From NCBI GenBank assembly GCA_039000515.1, contig JBCFYV010000012.1, positions 129,466,652 to 129,530,651 on the forward strand: a stretch of 64,000 bases of DNA. Direction: 5' to 3'. Source of the stretch: Timema cristinae. Taxonomy: Eukaryota > Arthropoda > Insecta > Phasmatodea > Timematidae. Position 1 is the stretch's first letter. Each line of letters begins with the position of its first letter. Made by a program: the position numbers and the translations under genes. Under the pieces are notes generated by a model. That model had not been told where the DNA came from. It searched no databases and was given only the letters and a program-made list of their open reading frames with translations. Positions 23,013 through 36,283 of this stretch are shown here, one piece after another.

Positions 23013-23232
23013 ACTCAACTTGCTTTGATGGCCACATGATCTTAGGCGTCTCGCTCACAATAGACTGGTCTGGTGATAGTTTTGATCTGTCGAGTCTACT
23101 GAGAGACGGTTTTCCCTCCATGCAAATGTGAGTACACTTCCTCGAAATTCAACTTTCCAAATATCTAACACATGAGAGTAATTAGTACACGCATAACTAA
23201 AAATGGGTAGTAGGGCGCGGTATTAAAAAAAA
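23013..23232 (+). mobile_element. Old SINE, family B-like, 160 bp upstream of exon 8
   Basis: The body (about 23120-23200: ACTTCCTCGAAATTCAACTT, then TAACACAT, then GAGTAATTAGTA) matches the complement of the family B SINE at 4.7 kb. The end (ATGGGTAGTAGGGCGCGGTA) is the shared SINE tail, followed by an A run. The head (about 23015-23110) is tRNA-like but diverged. Confidence 0.6.
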
Positions 23233-23394
23233 ACTGGCTTAATTTATTTCTCTTGAGGAAAACCTCTTTTGGTATCGATGGAGGTACATTTTGTTATATT
23301 TGGAGGAAGGCACAGTTCTACTTGCCACTGCTGCAAATGGACAAACACCAAGAAGGAATCAACAGAAGACCACTTGTTTTAATGTTCCCCACAG

Positions 23395-23640
23395 GGGGCT
23401 ATGATCGAGCCGAGTGTCTCAAGGTGGTGGAGTCCTACGAACCCGACTCTAACCTGTGGATGACGCTGGCCCCAATGAAGGAGGCTCGTGGAAGGTTCGC
23501 GATTGCGGTAGTGAAGGGCCGTGTGTATGCAGTGGGGGGCAGCAATGGAACGACAGAGCTGGCCACTGTGGAGATGTACGACCCTGACAACAAGAAGTGG
23601 TCCAGGGTGACTAGTCTGCCTCTAGCTAGATGTAACACAG
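23395..23640 (+). CDS. IVNS1ABP: IVNS1ABP homolog, coding exon 8 (Kelch blades 1-2)
   Basis: Completes a split Gly, then 81 codons and one base. Two blades with the double-Gly/Tyr/Trp pattern are visible: GGYDRAECLKVVESYEPDSN then LWMTLAP, and YAVGGSNGTTELATVEMYDP then KKW. It ends SLPLARCNT plus one base. The donor is GC: CACAG|GCAAGT at 23641. No GT position nearby keeps the frame into exon 9 (GVCDLN). Confidence 0.88.
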
Positions 23641-24378
23641 GCAAGTAGTGTTCCTAGCGCCAGGTCTCTCTAACTAGATGTAACACAGGCAAGTAATGTT
23701 CCTAGCGCCAGGTCCCTCTAGCTAGATGTAACACAGGCAAGTAATGTTCCTAGCGCCAGGTCCCTCTAACTAGATGTAACACAGGCAAGTAGTGTTCCTA
23801 GCGCCAGTCTCTCTAACTAGATGTAACACAGGCAAGTAGTGTTCCTAGCGCCAGGTCTCTAGCTAGATGTAACACAGGCAAGTAGTGTTCCTAGCGCCAG
23901 GTCTCTCTAGCTAGATGTAACACAGGCAAGTAGTGTTCCTAGCGCCAGGTCCCTCTAGCTAGATGTAACACAGGCAAGTAGTGTTCCTAGCGCCAGGTCC
24001 CTCAACTAGATGTAACACAGGCAAGTAGTGTTCCTAGCGCCAGGTCCCTCTAGCTAGATGTAACACAGGCAAGTAGTGTTCCTAGCGCCAGGTCCCTCTA
24101 GCTAGATGTAACACAGGCAAGTAGTGTTCCTAGCGCCAGGTCCCTCAACTAGATGTAACACAGGCAAGTAGTGTTCCTAGCGCCAGGTCCCTCTAGCTAG
24201 ATGTAACACAGGCAAGTAGTGTTCCTAGCGCCAGGTCCCTCAACTAGATGTAACACAGGCAAGTAGTGTTCCTAGCGCCAGGTCCCTCTAGCTAGATGTA
24301 ACACAGGCAAGTAGTGTTCCTAGCTCCAGGTCCCTCAACTAGATGTAACACAGGCAAGTAGTGTTCCTAGCTCCAGTC
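23624..24378 (+). repeat. Exon-8 GC-donor minisatellite, 44-48-bp unit, 16 copies
   Basis: The unit is CTAGCTAGATGTAACACAG (exon end) + GCAAGTAGTGTTCCTAGCGC + CAGGTCCCT. Every copy keeps GCAAG at the donor position. Short variants have CAACTAG for CTCTAGCTAG. Reading on from the exon stops at once (AAG TAG). Confidence 0.95.
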
Positions 24379-26110
24379 TTTTCACAGGCTTATTTCTGTG
24401 TTTATTTGGACAAGCAATACACATTGTACATTACAACTTTCAAACTTTTCTACTCACAATTCACCAAACACTTGGCATTCAATTACCATCAATTAAAAAA
24501 CAACATAATTTAGCTTCGTATAAATTAAAAACATTGTGACCAAATGTCACAAGACAGTTCTTTTAAATTTACTATAGTTAAGTTAAATGTTTAGAAAGCA
24601 ATAAAGTAACTTCCTTTAACCATCCAAGTCTTTGATAGTGCAATACACCATTAACCATGATGTAGCGATTGTTCTAGCAATAACACCTACACATGATCTG
24701 AAAATAGCTCTTTTATGTCTGTAACCAGATCTAAATTTAGACATTTTTTTACTAAAGGTATTTGATCTGTTTATATTATTATTTCCAAAGCCATAATTTT
24801 TATTCGGGGTGAAGTTGATGTTTCGAATCTTCGCACACTGCTGGTAAACATGGTTTACCTCGATCAATTAGTTTGTACATAATTTATTAATAACGTGGCT
24901 GGGTCATTTTAGTGAAATGTCTCCCTCTACCACTGGCTCTACACCACTCCTCTCCTCTCCTCTCATGTACTCCTACTATTTCCGGATAACTTCAATCCTA
25001 ATCCTGTTTCTCCTCGTGACAGCTAACATGCTCTGCTTGTATCTCATCCATAGTATACCTCTGTAACCCATTATTGCCTTTCCTCCACAGTCCCCCCCTA
25101 AACAACTATTGCTCACTATAAGGACACAATGTCTGTCTGTCTGTCTGTCTTTGCTCTTCATCTGATAACATAACAATATCCTCTTAAAGGCTGAACAGTT
25201 TGTGGAGTGTGCTAGTGCCAGTTGGCTCTCAAGGTTTCTCTTAAAGGAGGTTTGACTATATTGTATTATGTGAGAGTTTTACTCTCATTAATAGAACAAT
25301 TGGTGTTATACACATGTGAGTACATTTCAAATAGTGGCTGTCATCTTGAGAACTCAATTATATTAACTCCTTTGAGACATTGAACACGTGAACTCGATTG
25401 AAGAGAGAAGTGCTCAGTGTGAAGATGTTATTGCTAAGAAGACACACCTGGGACATTTCATTCTCACGTCCGTTGATGCATTAACAGGAGACTCTTGAGC
25501 AACAAACGATTAGAATGGGCTTGTTAATTATTTATTAGTGGAACCAAATTGGATGTGTTTGTGAAAGAGATTATGGAATTAAGAGCCCAACTTGCGGTAA
25601 ATCACTGGTTGTCATCACTCGTCAGTAGCATCAGTGACAGAAAAACAACTCATATCTGTATTTAATAGGCAAGTTTTCGCAATTCACTTGGGATCGAGTG
25701 TTATCGACCAAGTGGTTCTGACCAAGGTAGGTTAGTCTATGTAGTCTTGCATGCACTGCAAATCGGCAGAAAATGAACTATTTAATCTTGGACCCAACTA
25801 AACGTATCTTCCCAAAAATAACCAATATAAAACATGAAGTATGCACTGGCAGAGTAAATAGGCCAAGATCTCATCCATAACCAAACAGTTTTTAAGTGCC
25901 TACTAACTGTCATGTACTTCATATTATTAGAAATTAACGCCCACTTTAACTTAAATACATCCCAACTGTTAAAATCCATTGGCTAAAAATGTATTCTTAT
26001 TTATATCTAAGGAGTCATGTTGTTTTGAAATTGGCACACAATTCTCGGCTCATTGGTTGGTACTGACTATCTGGTTTGGTCAAGGAAATGGTTATCACAC
26101 CAAGGTCTGG
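24379..26110 (+). other. Intron 8, first unique part
   Basis: AT-rich, with a (GTCT)n run at about 25131-25150. Positions about 24960-25040 are one of three copies of a dispersed intronic motif (AATCCTAATCCTGTTTCTCC). No gene seen. Confidence 0.5.
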
Positions 26111-26119
26111 TATCGTTTC

Positions 26120-29100
26120 GGTTATAAACACTCGATACCAGTAGCTTGAAACACACTTGTCATAAACACTCGATACCAATAGCTTGAAATACACTGGTCA
26201 TAAACACTCGATACCAGTAGCTTGAAACACACTGGTCGTAAACACTTGTTACCAGTAGCTTGAAACACACTGGTTATAAACACTCAATACCAGTAGCTTG
26301 AAATACACTGGTCATAAACACTCGATACCAGTAGCTTGAAACACACTTGTCATAAACACTCGATACCAGTAGCTTGAAATACACTGATCATAAACACTTG
26401 TGACCAGTAGCTTGAAACACACTGGTCATAAACACTTGTTACCAGTAGCTTGAAACACACTGGTCATAAACACTGTTACCAGTAGCTTGAAACACACTTG
26501 TCATAAACACTCGATACCAGTAGCTTGAAACACACTGGTCGTAAACACTCACTTGATACCAGTAGCTTGAAACACACTGGTCATAAACACTCGATACCAG
26601 TAGCTTGAAATACACTGGTCGTAAACACTCGATACCAGTAGCTTGAAACACACTGATCATAAACACTCGATACTAGTAGCTTGAAATACACTGGTCGTAA
26701 ACACTTGATACCAGTAGCTTGAAACACACTGGTCATAAACACTTGTTACCAGTAGCTTGAAACACACTGATCGTAAACACTCGAAACACATGATCATAAA
26801 CCATGATACCAGTAGCTTGAACACACTGTCTAAACACTCGTACAGTAGCTTGAAAACACTGATCATAAACACTGTTACCAGTAGCTGAAACACACTGTCA
26901 TAAACACTCGTACCGTAGCTTGAAAACACTGTCATAAACACTCGATACCAGTAGCTTGAAACACACTGATTAAACACTCGATACCAGTGTTGAAACACAC
27001 TTGTAAACACTCGATACCAGTGCTTGAATACATGTCATAAACACTCGATACCAGTAGCTTGAAAACACTGTCTAAACACTCGATACAGTAGCTTGAAAAC
27101 ACTGTCTAAACACTCGATACATAGCTTGAAACACACTGTCATAAACACTCGATACAGTAGCTTGAAACACTGTCATAAACACTGTACCAGTAGCTTGAAA
27201 CACACTGTCGTAAACACTCGATACAGTAGCTTGAAACACACTGTCATAAACACTGATACCAGTAGCTTGAAACACACTGTCGTAAACACTCGATACCAGT
27301 AGCTTGAAACACACTGTCATAAACACGTACGTCGAATCACCGATACCAGTAGCTTGAAAACACTTGTCATAAACACTCGTACCAGTAGCTTGAAACACAT
27401 GTCTAAACACGATACCAGTAGCTTGAAACACTGTCTAAACACTCGATACCGTACTTGAAAACACTGATCATAAACACTGTACAGTAGCTTGAAACACACT
27501 GTCAAACACTGTACCAGTAGCTTGAAACACTGTCATAAACACCGTTACCATAGCTTGAAACACACTGATCATAAACACTGTACCGTAGCTTGAAAACACT
27601 GTCATAAACACTCGTACCAGTAGCTTGAAAACATGATCATAAACACTGTACCAGTAGCTTGAAAACACTGTCGTAAACACTCGATACCATGCTTGAAAAC
27701 ACTGGTCATAAACACTCGATACCAGTAGCTTGAAACACTGATCATAAACACTTGTTACCAGTAGCTTGAAACCACTGGTCTAAACACTCGATACCAGTAG
27801 CTTGAAACACACTGGTCTAAACACTCGATACCAGTAGCTTGAAAACACTGTCATAAACACTCGATACCAGTAGCTTGAAAACACTGTCGTAAACACTCGA
27901 TACAGTAGCTTGAAAACACTGTCTAAACACTCGTACCAGTAGCTTGAAACACTGTCATAACACTCGTACCAGTAGCTTGAAACCACTGTCATAAACACTC
28001 GATCCAGTAGCTTGAAAACACTGTCATAACACTCGTACCAGTAGCTTGAAATACACTGATCATAAACACTCGTACCAGTGCTTGAAACACACTGTCATAA
28101 CACTGTACCAGTAGCTTGAAACACATGTCTAAACACTTGATACCAGTGCTTGAAATACACTGATCATAAACACTGTTACCAGTAGCTTGAAACACACATG
28201 TCTAAACACTCGATACCAGTGCTTGAAACACACTGTCATAAAACACTACGATACCAGTAGCTTGAAACACACTGATCGTAAACACTCGATACCAGTAGCT
28301 TGAAATACACTGTCGTAAACACTCGATACCAGTAGCTTGAAACACACTGGTCATAAACACTCGATACCAGTAGCTTGAAACACACTGATCATAAACACTT
28401 GATACCAGTAGCTTGAAACACACTGGTCATAAACACTCGATACCAGTAGCTTGAAACACATGGTCATAAACACTCGATACCAGTAGCTTGAAACACACTG
28501 ATCATAAACACTTGATACCAGTAGCTTGAAACACACTGGTCATAAACACTCGATACCAGTACTTGAAATACACTGATCATAAACACTTGTTACCAGTAGC
28601 TTGAAACACACTGATCGTAAACACTTGTTACCATAGCTTGAAACACACTGATCATAAACACTTGTTACCAGTAGCTTGAAAACATGGTCGTAAACACTCG
28701 ATACCAGTAGTTTGAAACACACTGGTCATAAACACTCGATACCTCGATACCAGTAGCTTGAAATACATGGTCTAAACACTCGATACCAGTAGCTTGAAAC
28801 ACACTGATCGTAAACAACTCGATACCAGTACTTGAAATACACTGTCAAACACACTCGATACCAGTAGCTTGAAAACACTGTCATAAACACTACTACCAGT
28901 AGCTTGAAACACACTGTCGTAAAAAACTCGATACCAGTAGCTTGAATAACACTGGTCGTAAAAACACTCGATACCAGTAGCTTGAAATACACTGGTCTAA
29001 ACACTCACTCGATACCAGTAGCTTGAAATACACTTGTCATAAACACTCGATCCCAGTAGCTTGAAAACACACTGATCGTATAAACCCCCGATACCAGTAG

Positions 29101-29575
29101 CTTGAAATACACTGTCATAAACACTCGATATACCAGTAGCTTGAAATACACTGGTCGTAAACACTTGTTACCAGTAGCTTGAAATACACTGATCAAACAC
29201 TTGTTACCAGTAGCTTGAAATACATGTCATAAAACTCGATACCAGTAGCTGAAATACACTGTCGTAAACACTTGTACCAGTAGCTTGAAATACACTGATC
29301 GTAAACACTTGTTACCAGTAGCTTGAAATACACTGATCATAAACACTTGTTACCAGTAGCTTGAAATACACTGGTCATAAACACTCGATACCAGTAGCTT
29401 GAAATACACTGATCATAAACACTTGTTACCAGTAGCTTGAAATACACTGGTCACAAACACTCGATACCAGTAGCTTGAAATACACTGGTCGTAAACACTC
29501 GATACCAGTAGCTTGAAATACACTGGTCGTAAACACTTGTTACCAGTAGCTTGAAATACACTGGTCGTAAACATG
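26120..29575 (+). repeat. Minisatellite, 38-bp unit, about 90 copies
   Basis: The unit is about TAAACACTCGATACCAGTAG + CTTGAAACACACTGGTCA. The outer thirds are clean, but the core (about 26800-28300) is riddled with single-base deletions (lost G in GG, lost AT). Apparent reading frames of 60-120 codons on the - strand are artefacts of the repeat. Confidence 0.93.
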
Positions 29576-29639
29576 GACACCCTGTGAATTGCGAAAACAT
29601 GTTTCCTATAGCTAGTCTGTAACTCTGTATATTTGTGAA

Positions 29640-30698
29640 AAGAGCACAGTGTTGGCAACTTGTAACAACTAAACACAGTGTTGCAACTTGTAACAACTAA
29701 ACACAGTGTTGGCAACTTGTAACAACTAAACACAGTGTTGGCAACTTGTAACAACTAAACACAGTGTTGGCAACTTGTAACAACTAAACACAGTGTTGGC
29801 AACTTGTAACAACTAAACACAGTGTTGGCAACTTGTAACAACTAAACACAGTGTTGGCAACTTGTAACAACTAAACACAGTGTTGGCAACTTGTAACAAC
29901 TAAACACAGTGTTGGCAACTTGTAACAACTAAACACAGTGTTGGCAACTTGTAACAACTAAACACAGTGTTGGCAACTTGTAACAACTAAACACAGTGTT
30001 GGCAACTTGTAACAACTAAACACAGTGTTGGCAACTTGTAACAACTAAACACAGTGTTGGCAACTTGTAACAACTAAACACAGTGTTGGCAACTTGTAAC
30101 AACTAAACACAGTGTTGGCAACTTGTAACAACTAAACACAGTGTTGGCAACTTGTAACAACTAAACACAGTGTTGGCAACTTGTAACAACTAAACACAGT
30201 GTTGGCAACTTGTAACAACTAAACACAGTGTTGGCAACTTGTAACAACTAAACACAGTGTTGGCAACTTGTAACAACTAAACACAGTGTTGGCAACTTGT
30301 AACAACTAAACACAGTGTTGGCAACTTGTAACAACTAAACACAGTGTTGGCAACTTGTAACAACTAAACACAGTGTTGGCAACTTGTAACAACTAAACAC
30401 AGTGTTGGCAACTTGTAACAACTAAACACAGTGTTGGCAACTTGTAACAACTAAACACAGTGTTGGCAACTTGTAACAACTAAACACAGTGTTGGCAACT
30501 TGTAACAACTAAACACAGTGTTGGCAACTTGTAACAACTAAACACAGTGTTGGCAACTTGTAACAACTAAACACAGTGTTGGCAACTTGTAACAACTAAA
30601 CACAGTGTTGGCAACTTGTAACAACTAAACACAGTGTTGGCAACTTGTAACAACTAAACACAGTGTTGGCAACTTGTAACAACTAAACACAGTGTTGG
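29640..30698 (+). repeat. Minisatellite, 29-bp unit, about 36 near-identical copies
   Basis: The unit is CACAGTGTTGGCAACTTGTA + ACAACTAAA. I see almost no variation except one G loss near 29680. This makes it far more uniform than the adjoining 38-bp array and suggests recent expansion or homogenisation. Confidence 0.95.
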
Positions 30699-32379
30699 TG
30701 TTACTTGAGTGTATATCCTTAGCAAGATAAGACAACAATTGTGATATTTGGTGACTGAAACTGGTCCGGGTCTGAGAACGTTATTTGTGCGCACTTCACA
30801 TGTACTCATACTCAGTCTAAGCTGTTCTTAACAATCGTTAGTGAACAAGATGTGCATTAAAGTCTTTCCTACAAAACAACACACACACACATTACTTAAC
30901 CTGAAACATCACCAGTGGAGGAAACAATGTGGCACTGTAATCTAAGTGACACACAGTGTTGCCATATTGTACCATTTATTCTGTATCTTATGTTTTATGA
31001 CATTCATCACTTCTGTTTGCATCATACGACAATTTGTTGAATATTTTATATTAATTAGGGAGGATTTCTCTTCTTTAATTGTCTATATCCAAATAACCTG
31101 ATTTTACTGACATTTGACTATTTTAAAGTTAATTTGGTTGTGTATTTATCTTGATCCCTGAGCTAGAAGTTGTTGTGCAAACCAGCGATGGTTTTGTTCT
31201 CTGCCCAACCAAACCTTTCTTTTGTTCACCAGTTAGGTAATTAATAAATATTCAGGCGCATTTTCCAAGGCATGTTGGATCCTCCGGTTTGATCAAGACA
31301 ATGCTACCAATGGTAGGTGATGACAAGTTTTATATATTTACATGTAAACATGTCAGACTGTTGCTTGTGAAAATGTAGACATTTTACATCTTATCATCTT
31401 GTAGAAAATTAACACACACGAATGTATAGGGTAAAATAATGTCGGCTACTAGGATATAATAAATCATTTTAATAATATATTTTTTAAAAGTTGTACATTC
31501 ATTACCTTTAATGGGTAAAAAATGTACAACTCATAATATATCCGGAAAAATTGTTTGCTTTGTTTTTTTACACTTTAACTAGCAACAAATGACACTGTTA
31601 CATAAGTATTGTAAATAGTAACATTGGGAGAAGAAATAATTAATTCTTGCTTTATTTTATTCTTCTCTCAAAATATCCTAATTTTTTTAGCTTATGGAAA
31701 TTTGTATGTAAACTGTTTAAAATTGGTAGCATTTATTAAAACATTTTTTCTCCTATTTTACTTTTCAGCCATTGTGTCGAAACCATCAAGAAAAGGTTGG
31801 CCGTTGAAGAATGTGTCCGTTCTCCCTGAGTTAAACCTTTAAAAGGTCGGGCTTTTAGACCCCACTCTTAGCGGTTGTAATGTATTGGTGTGACCTAATC
31901 AACAACTAAACATGGCTCTTGCAAGTCATTGTAAACCAGCGGTTCTCCACTTCATGCACTTCATCGCAAATTTAAACTGATCATTCCGGTAATTTATTTG
32001 ATGCTGATATAAAATTTGACTAGTTTTAAAATCTAGTAATGTTCCTCCTAACAGTTTCGACAAATTTGATAATTCTTGATGTGTGCTGCATTTGAGAACT
32101 TCTGATATATATTTATATGTATTTTTCAAAATGGAATGTTAGAAAACCTTTTTATAAAGTCATGTAGAAAATTATGCTGCAATTCCAATGCACACAATAG
32201 TTAATTTTATCAAGCTCTAAAGATGCTAACATAATTTTAATTACTTTTAAAATGATATAAAATATAATTACTGTGTTTATTCATGTAAAGGTCAAGTTCA
32301 TTAGATTACAAAACTACATGGCTGGTAAGTTTTCCTATGATATTTCCAGATGTATTTTTAAAATCATACTTTATGGATA
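30699..32379 (+). other. Intron 8, second unique part
   Basis: AT-rich. A short hairpin lies at 31489-31531 (AGTTGTACATT and its complement, short loop). No gene recognised; open stretches at 31624-31842 and 31926-32129 show no domain. Confidence 0.5.
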
Positions 32380-32700
32380 TCAGCACAATTATATGAACAA
32401 AACTCTCAGTGAAATATGTCAACAGAACTTATCTTGGTGCATTATATGAACAGAACTTATCTCAGCGCAATTTGTCAACAGAACTTATATCAGCACAATA
32501 TGTCAACAGAACCTATCTCTGCATAATATGTCAACAGAAATTATCTCAGTGAAATATGTCAACAGAACTTATCTTGGTGCATTATATGAACAGAACTTAT
32601 CTCGGCACAATATGTCAACAGAACTTATTTTGGCACAATATGTCAACAGAACCTATCTCGGAACAATACGTCAACAGAACTTATCTCGGCATAATGCGAG
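32380..32700 (+). repeat. Minisatellite, ~28-bp unit, about 11 copies
   Basis: The unit is about AATATGTCAACAGAACTTAT + CTCGGCAC, with diverged copies. A two-unit block (32405-32465) recurs at about 32548-32608, so duplication also happened at a larger scale. The + strand open stretch over it (32528-32725) is a repeat by-product. Confidence 0.85.
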
Positions 32701-35097
32701 CACATTTGAGATAGTTTGTAGTTGATACACGAATCAATCAAAACTTGGTGTGAAGCCACAAATATATCACAATGAGTAAAGAAGACAAATGGTAAGTTTA
32801 TATGTGTGAAAATAATGAAAACAAAGAAAAGTTTAAAAATGACACAAAATGGCCCACCTGGCACTTTGTGCGTTATGATAGACTCCTCTTCCCATGGTTG
32901 AAGGGCTGTGAGCCTCCTTGGGTAAACACAGTAATTATTTTCTAAACATGGACTTGCAGTGTAATTTAATTTTGGTTGTTCTTTATTGGATCACCATAAC
33001 ATTACAACTTGGCTCGCAGAAATGAGAGAGAGAAGTTGAAAACCTCGATAAAATAATTCTCCACAGATGTTTGGTGAGTAGTTGCTGCCCAGCATTGGTT
33101 TTAGCAAGTTCAGTCTTAAAAGACGGAGGGACAGGACAGTCTTACATTGCTAGGTGACTCATCGAAGAATATTAGATCACACTTTTGCATAAAATATCCT
33201 AGTTTTGATCAAAACACTCATTTTCTGATAAAAGCAAATTATTTTTTGTAATTTGATTAAGGATTCAGGGGTCCTATGTTCGTCCATGAGCCAACTTACA
33301 AGTTTGCTCTTCCGAATGGAAGTTATTTATTTTACTAAGACTGTCATTTTAAGGGGATGACATAATTTCACTTAAGCATTTCTAAAAATTAAAGTTATAT
33401 TTTGGTTTATACGGTACCAAAAATTGTTCTGATTAGATTGGAACAAATCTTGCAATTTATAGGCTACCTTCTTTGCAAGGTAATTATTTTTGTCGCGTGC
33501 TCTGGAGACAAAAAACATTGATTCAGGTGAAGACTTGCACCATTATAAAATATTTCAAATCACTTTTTGAATGCTTGCAACAAAAATCAAAGGTTCATAA
33601 TTTTAAAAGTAAGTGTTTTCTGTCTTTTGAGTTTGCAGCAACATGTTTCAGAGTAAAAAATGTCAAAATGAGTATTTGTTTTGTTAAAGTATAATTTTGT
33701 CAACCTCTCAAAGGTTTACATTGCTCTGAATATAAACATTGTGATATTTGTAGCTCAATTAGTTCGATAACAAGTGAGCACCTGATTGTACGCTTGGATA
33801 CACTTGACATTTCACACGGGCCAGAACACTTTTTAAAAGCACAGTTTTAATCATACTTTTTAACTGAAATCTAGTAGCAAAAATATATTTTCAACTATTG
33901 AAAATGGATAATTGGTATATTATAGTTTGTTGTAAAAATTAATACATGGAAGAAATTACAAAAAAGAAGAGAGAAAGACAAAATTAGCAATTCAAACATA
34001 CTTTTGCTTTTACAATCAAAAGCAAAACAGTTCACACTTTGCACTGCTGCCACTGGACAAAGCTGTAATGGTTAACTCTCATTTATGTACTTAAAAAGAG
34101 AAACTATATTATTTTAAAGATTAATCTAAATTAATGTGTGTAGACAAAGATTTTCCTTGATGCATTTCAAAATGTAACGCACAAATTCAACGTTGGTTTA
34201 CCATTCCATCCATCAAAATCTGTGGCTCGTTGTCGCAGATCATCAAGCTATGTTTTGTGTTGTGATTTGTTCCATGTTAAAATTATTTTTAAACAAACAA
34301 AACTAATTTCTGATGATATAACAAAATGAACCATATATTTTAAAAGATTTAATCCATAAAAGTATAATAATAGAGAACTTTTCATAATAAATAATACAAA
34401 ACTATTAGTATTGGAATGTTACTACATCAGTCCATGAAGAATTTTGTTCCACTTGTTAGTTTCTACCCAATATCCTGAAAACCAATAAATAGGGTTTATT
34501 GTTTTCATTTACAAAATATTTATGAAAATATTAAATGTTTAAAAACAGTTAGTTCTTTAATATAGTTCTGTTTTTTTTTATAATTTGACATTTTATTAAC
34601 TATTGTTTTGTTTTTATTTCTTCACATTTAAGTTTGATTTCAAAGCATTTATTACATTTGAGAGTTGAAATATGTTTTTAGATATTTAATCAAAGCTCTA
34701 TAAAATTGCAAATTTTCTCCTGCAGCATAGACAAATTTGAAATAATTAATATCAACTCTGCAAGTTGTACAACTTTTCCCTAACTCTATTTTGATTTCAG
34801 GGGAAATATACGCAAGCGCTTCAGGTTTACTCTTTCTAAAATATAATTTCTTATTAATTATGAATTCTAGTTCTCCATTTTATTTTGTTAAACTATGAGC
34901 CAACTATGTGGTACAAATCATCATCATCATTTTGATTGACAAACAGGAGGCTCTGTTAAATTTAGTTGTGTGTTGTACCACAAGGAGCAGTATTTGTGTG
35001 AGTCACACAAGCAAGCTGTGTGATGCATCCTCGCCCTCTAGTCGCACAACTGTGGTGGTGTGAAGGTTGTTTAGAGGGTAGTATGTCTGTGTTGCAG
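32701..35097 (+). other. Intron 8, last part: no gene seen
   Basis: AT-rich unique sequence ending in the acceptor TGTGTTGCAG (35097). About 34027-34060 (CACACTTTGCACTGCTGCCA) is repeated in diverged form at about 40970, so a dispersed repeat is present. No coding signal. Confidence 0.5.
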
Positions 35098-35223
35098 GAG
35101 TGTGTGACCTCAATGATAAGATCTACTGTGTGGGGGGTTGGAACGGTCAGGTCGGCATCAAACAGTGCGATGTGTTTGACCCGGAGACCTCTCAGTGGAC
35201 CAACATCGCTCCCCTTCTCACAG
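35098..35223 (+). CDS. IVNS1ABP: IVNS1ABP homolog, coding exon 9 (Kelch blade 3)
   Basis: Completes a split Gly, then 41 codons and one base: [20 protein letters not shown], then [20 protein letters not shown]. The GG...D-x-F-D-P...W pattern marks blade 3. Donor ACAG|GTCAGT at 35224. Confidence 0.88.
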
Positions 35224-35349
35224 GTCAGTGTCGTGGCCTTCCCACACTTCCTCTCATATACTCATACTATTTCCTGGATAACTTCACTCCTAATCCTGTT
35301 TCTCCTGGTGACAGCTAACATGCTCTCCTTGTCTCTCTTACATTACTGT

Positions 35350-36118
35350 CCATGTTTCTCCTGTAGAACAACTCTCCATAGCAGGTCTCTTACACACCTA
35401 TAGAACAACTCTCTGTAGCAGGTCTCTTACACACCTATAGAACAACTCTCCGTAGCAGGTCTCTTACACACCTATAGAACAACTCTCCATAGCAGGTCTC
35501 TTACACACCTATAGAACAACTCTCTGTAGCAGGTCTCTTACACACCTATAGAACAACTCTCCATAGCAGGTCTCTTACACACCTATAGAACAACTCTCCA
35601 TAGCAGGTCTCTTACACACCTATAGAACAACTCTCCGTAGCAGGTCTCTTACACACCTATAGAACAACTCTCCATAGCAGGTCTCTTACACACCTATAGA
35701 ACAACTCTCCGTAGCAGGTCTCTTACACACCTATAGAACAACTCTCCGTAGCAGGTCTCTTACACACCTATAGAACAACTCTCCGTAGCAGGTCTCTTAC
35801 ACACCTATAGAACAACTCTCCGTAGCAGATCTCTTACACACCTATAGAACAACTCTCCGTAGCAGGTCTCTTACACACCTATAGAACAACTCTCCGTAGC
35901 AGGTCTCTTACACAGCTATAGAACAACTCTCCGTAGCAGGTCTCTTACACACCTATAGAAAAACTCTCCGTAGCAGGTCTCTTACACAGCTATAGAACAA
36001 CTCTCCGTAGCAGGTCTCTTACACACCTATAGAAAACTCTCCTAGCAGATCTCTTACACACCTATAGAAAAACAGTCTCTCCAATTAGCAGGTCTCTTAC
36101 ACAGCTATAGAACAACTC
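35350..36118 (+). repeat. Minisatellite, 37-bp unit, about 20 copies, intron 9
   Basis: The unit is CTCTTACACACCTATAGAAC + AACTCTCCGTAGCAGGT. Each unit has an acceptor-like end (CTCTCCGTAGCAG|GT), but it is not derived from the neighbouring exon. Just upstream (35248-35345) is another copy of the dispersed AATCCTGTTTCTCC motif. Confidence 0.92.
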
Positions 36119-36283
36119 TCCACATCTCTACCTGACTCTCGTCATCTACCAGCTGTTCTCTCCTAACCCCAGTCAAGCTCCCATAGAAATTATTTCTATG
36201 AAATTCTCTGTCTCTTATTATTTTCAGCATTCTATTTCTCTATTCTATCAACTTTATTTAGTTTAGCGGGTATGGCTAACAAA

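Noticed and set aside
23253..23394. Extension of exon 8 upstream to an ATG at 23253
   Set aside because: The acceptor at 23394 and the Gly-Gly-Tyr junction with exon 7 fix the exon start; the upstream part is intron.
26439..29754. Many - strand frames of 60-119 codons with SSYWYRVF-like repeats
   Set aside because: By-products of the 38-bp minisatellite; frames change with consensus errors.
29640..30698. CRISPR-like regular array
   Set aside because: Units are directly tandem with no unique spacers, in a eukaryotic intron.
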